The translations under genes and the position numbers were made by a program. Positions 5,685-6,710 of a stretch of DNA of 6,710 bases are shown in pieces. Each line of letters starts with the position of its first letter. Position 1 is the stretch's first letter. Source of the stretch: Anaerolineae bacterium (GTDB lineage: Bacteria > Chloroflexota > Anaerolineae > Aggregatilineales > UBA2796); contig JADZBY010000040.1 in assembly GCA_020851855.1 (NCBI GenBank), positions 1 to 6,710 of the forward strand, given 5' to 3'. Below the pieces are notes generated by a model that searched no databases, was not told where the DNA came from, and was given only the letters and a program-made list of their open reading frames with translations.

Positions 5685-6667
5685 CGGCGCGCATGGATTG
5701 GGAGCGGGCCGCACAACTGCTCGCGGCGGCCCAGAACATCATCGTACTCACTCACATCGACCCGGACGGCGACGCCTTCGGGTCGATGCTTGGGCTGGCG
5801 GCGGCTCTGCGGGACATGGGCCGGCGCGTGATCACGGCGGTGGATGGCGGCATCGACCCGGCCTTCCGTTTTCTGCCGGGCGCGGACGCCGTCCAGGACC
5901 AGTTGAACGGGCAGAATGCGGACCTGGTCATCGTCACCGATTGCAGCGACGAGCGCCGCATCGGAGAAGTGGGCAAAGCGGGACGCGCGCTGGGTGTGCC
6001 CGTGATCAACCTGGACCACCACCGCACCAACACGCACTTCGGAGACGCCGTGCTGGTCGATGCCTCAACCGTGGCCGCCTCGGAAGGCGTGCTCGATTGG
6101 CTGGACGTGCTCGGCGCGCACATCGGCCCGGCGACGGCGCAGTGCCTCTTGACCGGCATCGTCACCGATACGCTGTGCTTCCGCACCAGCAACGTCACGG
6201 AGCGGGCGCTGGGCAAGGCGCAGCGGTTGATGCAGGCGGGCGGCAATCTGGGCGAGATCGTGGCCCGCACGGTCAACCGCACGCCCGCGCCCGTCTTCAT
6301 GCTCTGGAAAGCCGTCATGCCCCGGGTGCGGCTGGAAGATCACATCATCTGGGCCGCCATCAGCCAGTCGGATTTCCGGCAGGCGGGCATCCACGACGAG
6401 GACGACGGCCACTTCGTCAGCCTGCTCATGCAGGTCGATCAGGCGTACGTCGCCTGCGTGCTGACCGAGGTGGAGCGCGGCGTGGACATCAGCATCCGCT
6501 CTGTGCCGGGCTTCGACGTGTCGGCGGTGGCGCTGGCGCTGGGCGGCGGCGGGCACACCCAGGCGGCGGGCGCGACGCTCGATGGCCTGACGCTGGCCGA
6601 GGCCGAAGCGCAAGTTATCCCGCTGCTGCGCGACGCCGTGCGGGCCGGATCGCCGCAGATTCGGTAA
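5681..6667 (+). CDS. nrnA: DHH/DHHA1 phosphoesterase, NrnA-type (nanoRNase/pAp phosphatase)
   Basis: This 328-aa protein belongs to the bifunctional oligoribonuclease/pAp phosphatase family, which degrades 2-5-nt RNAs and dephosphorylates 3'-phosphoadenosine 5'-phosphate. The N-terminal DHH domain shows THIDPDGDAFGS (24-35, metal ligands H25, D29, D31), VTDCSD (85-90, D87), the signature DHH in NLDHHRTN (110-117) and GIVTDTLCF (159-167, D163). The C-terminal DHHA1 domain carries the substrate-binding GGGGHTQAAG (288-297). All expected metal-binding residues are present, so it should be active with Mn2+ or a similar metal. The ATG overlaps the rbfA stop as ATGA (5681-5684). An nrnA-like gene after rbfA and before truB is a common order in Gram-positive-type clusters. 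The exact substrate preference cannot be read from sequence. Confidence 0.92.
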   Translation: MTARMDWERAAQLLAAAQNIIVLTHIDPDGDAFGSMLGLAAALRDMGRRVITAVDGGIDPAFRFLPGADAVQDQLNGQNADLVIVTDCSDERRIGEVGKAGRALGVPVINLDHHRTNTHFGDAVLVDASTVAASEGVLDWLDVLGAHIGPATAQCLLTGIVTDTLCFRTSNVTERALGKAQRLMQAGGNLGEIVARTVNRTPAPVFMLWKAVMPRVRLEDHIIWAAISQSDFRQAGIHDEDDGHFVSLLMQVDQAYVACVLTEVERGVDISIRSVPGFDVSAVALALGGGGHTQAAGATLDGLTLAEAEAQVIPLLRDAVRAGSPQIR

Positions 6668-6680
6668 ACTCGGTAGACTC

Positions 6681-6710
6681 GTGGCCCAACACGCTGGCTC
6701 TGCCTTTGGC
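6681..6710 (+). CDS. Possible start of the next operon gene, perhaps truB (partial)
   Basis: A GTG at 6681 opens a frame to the window edge (MAQHAGSAFG), 13 bases after the phosphoesterase stop. truB (tRNA pseudouridine-55 synthase) is the usual next gene in this cluster, and its N-terminus often reads GFL or GLL shortly before a DKP motif, so a final FG would fit. There is no clear Shine-Dalgarno and only ten codons are visible. The identity rests on gene order, not on sequence. Confidence 0.3.
   Translation, partial: MAQHAGSAFG

Overview
The window is high-GC bacterial chromosome (roughly 65% GC by eye) carrying a conserved information-processing operon on the + strand: nusA - ylxR/rnpM - infB - rbfA - nrnA-type DHH phosphoesterase, with what may be the first codons of truB at the right edge. 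The very short IF2 (593 aa, one IF2N module), the long low-complexity tail on NusA and a CCCCCTGGCCCCCTCTCC-type inverted repeat upstream together suggest Chloroflexota (for example an Anaerolineae-like lineage). This is inferred from pattern memory, not from a search.

Layout. Bases 1-54 may hold the last codons of an upstream gene whose stop overlaps the start of a small DoxX/YkgB-like four-helix membrane protein ending at 548. Bases 549-916 hold no gene. They contain a MITE- or REP-like nested inverted repeat (585-723), then a compact control region for the operon: a 19-bp perfect palindrome overlapping a -35 box, an extended -10, a second 10-bp palindrome with the same AGACGT half-site just after the predicted transcription start, and an intrinsic terminator at 822-849, before nusA. 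nusA (917-2884) is followed by ylxR, then by a 239-bp gap with no convincing gene but a strong stem-loop (3311-3361), then infB with a good Shine-Dalgarno, rbfA, and the DHH phosphoesterase, whose start overlaps the rbfA stop by 4 bases.

How the genes work together. NusA controls pausing, termination and rRNA antitermination. YlxR/RnpM is a small RNA-binding protein linked to RNase P. IF2 starts translation, RbfA matures the 30S subunit, and the NrnA-type enzyme clears nanoRNAs and pAp. This is the classic nusA-infB cluster, but rimP is missing upstream of nusA and no L7Ae-like (ylxQ) gene lies between ylxR and infB.

I found no previously undescribed multi-gene system. The parts that deserve a second look are regulatory: the promoter/palindrome/terminator array ahead of nusA, the structured gap ahead of infB, the mobile-type repeat, and the unusual acidic-then-basic tail of NusA.
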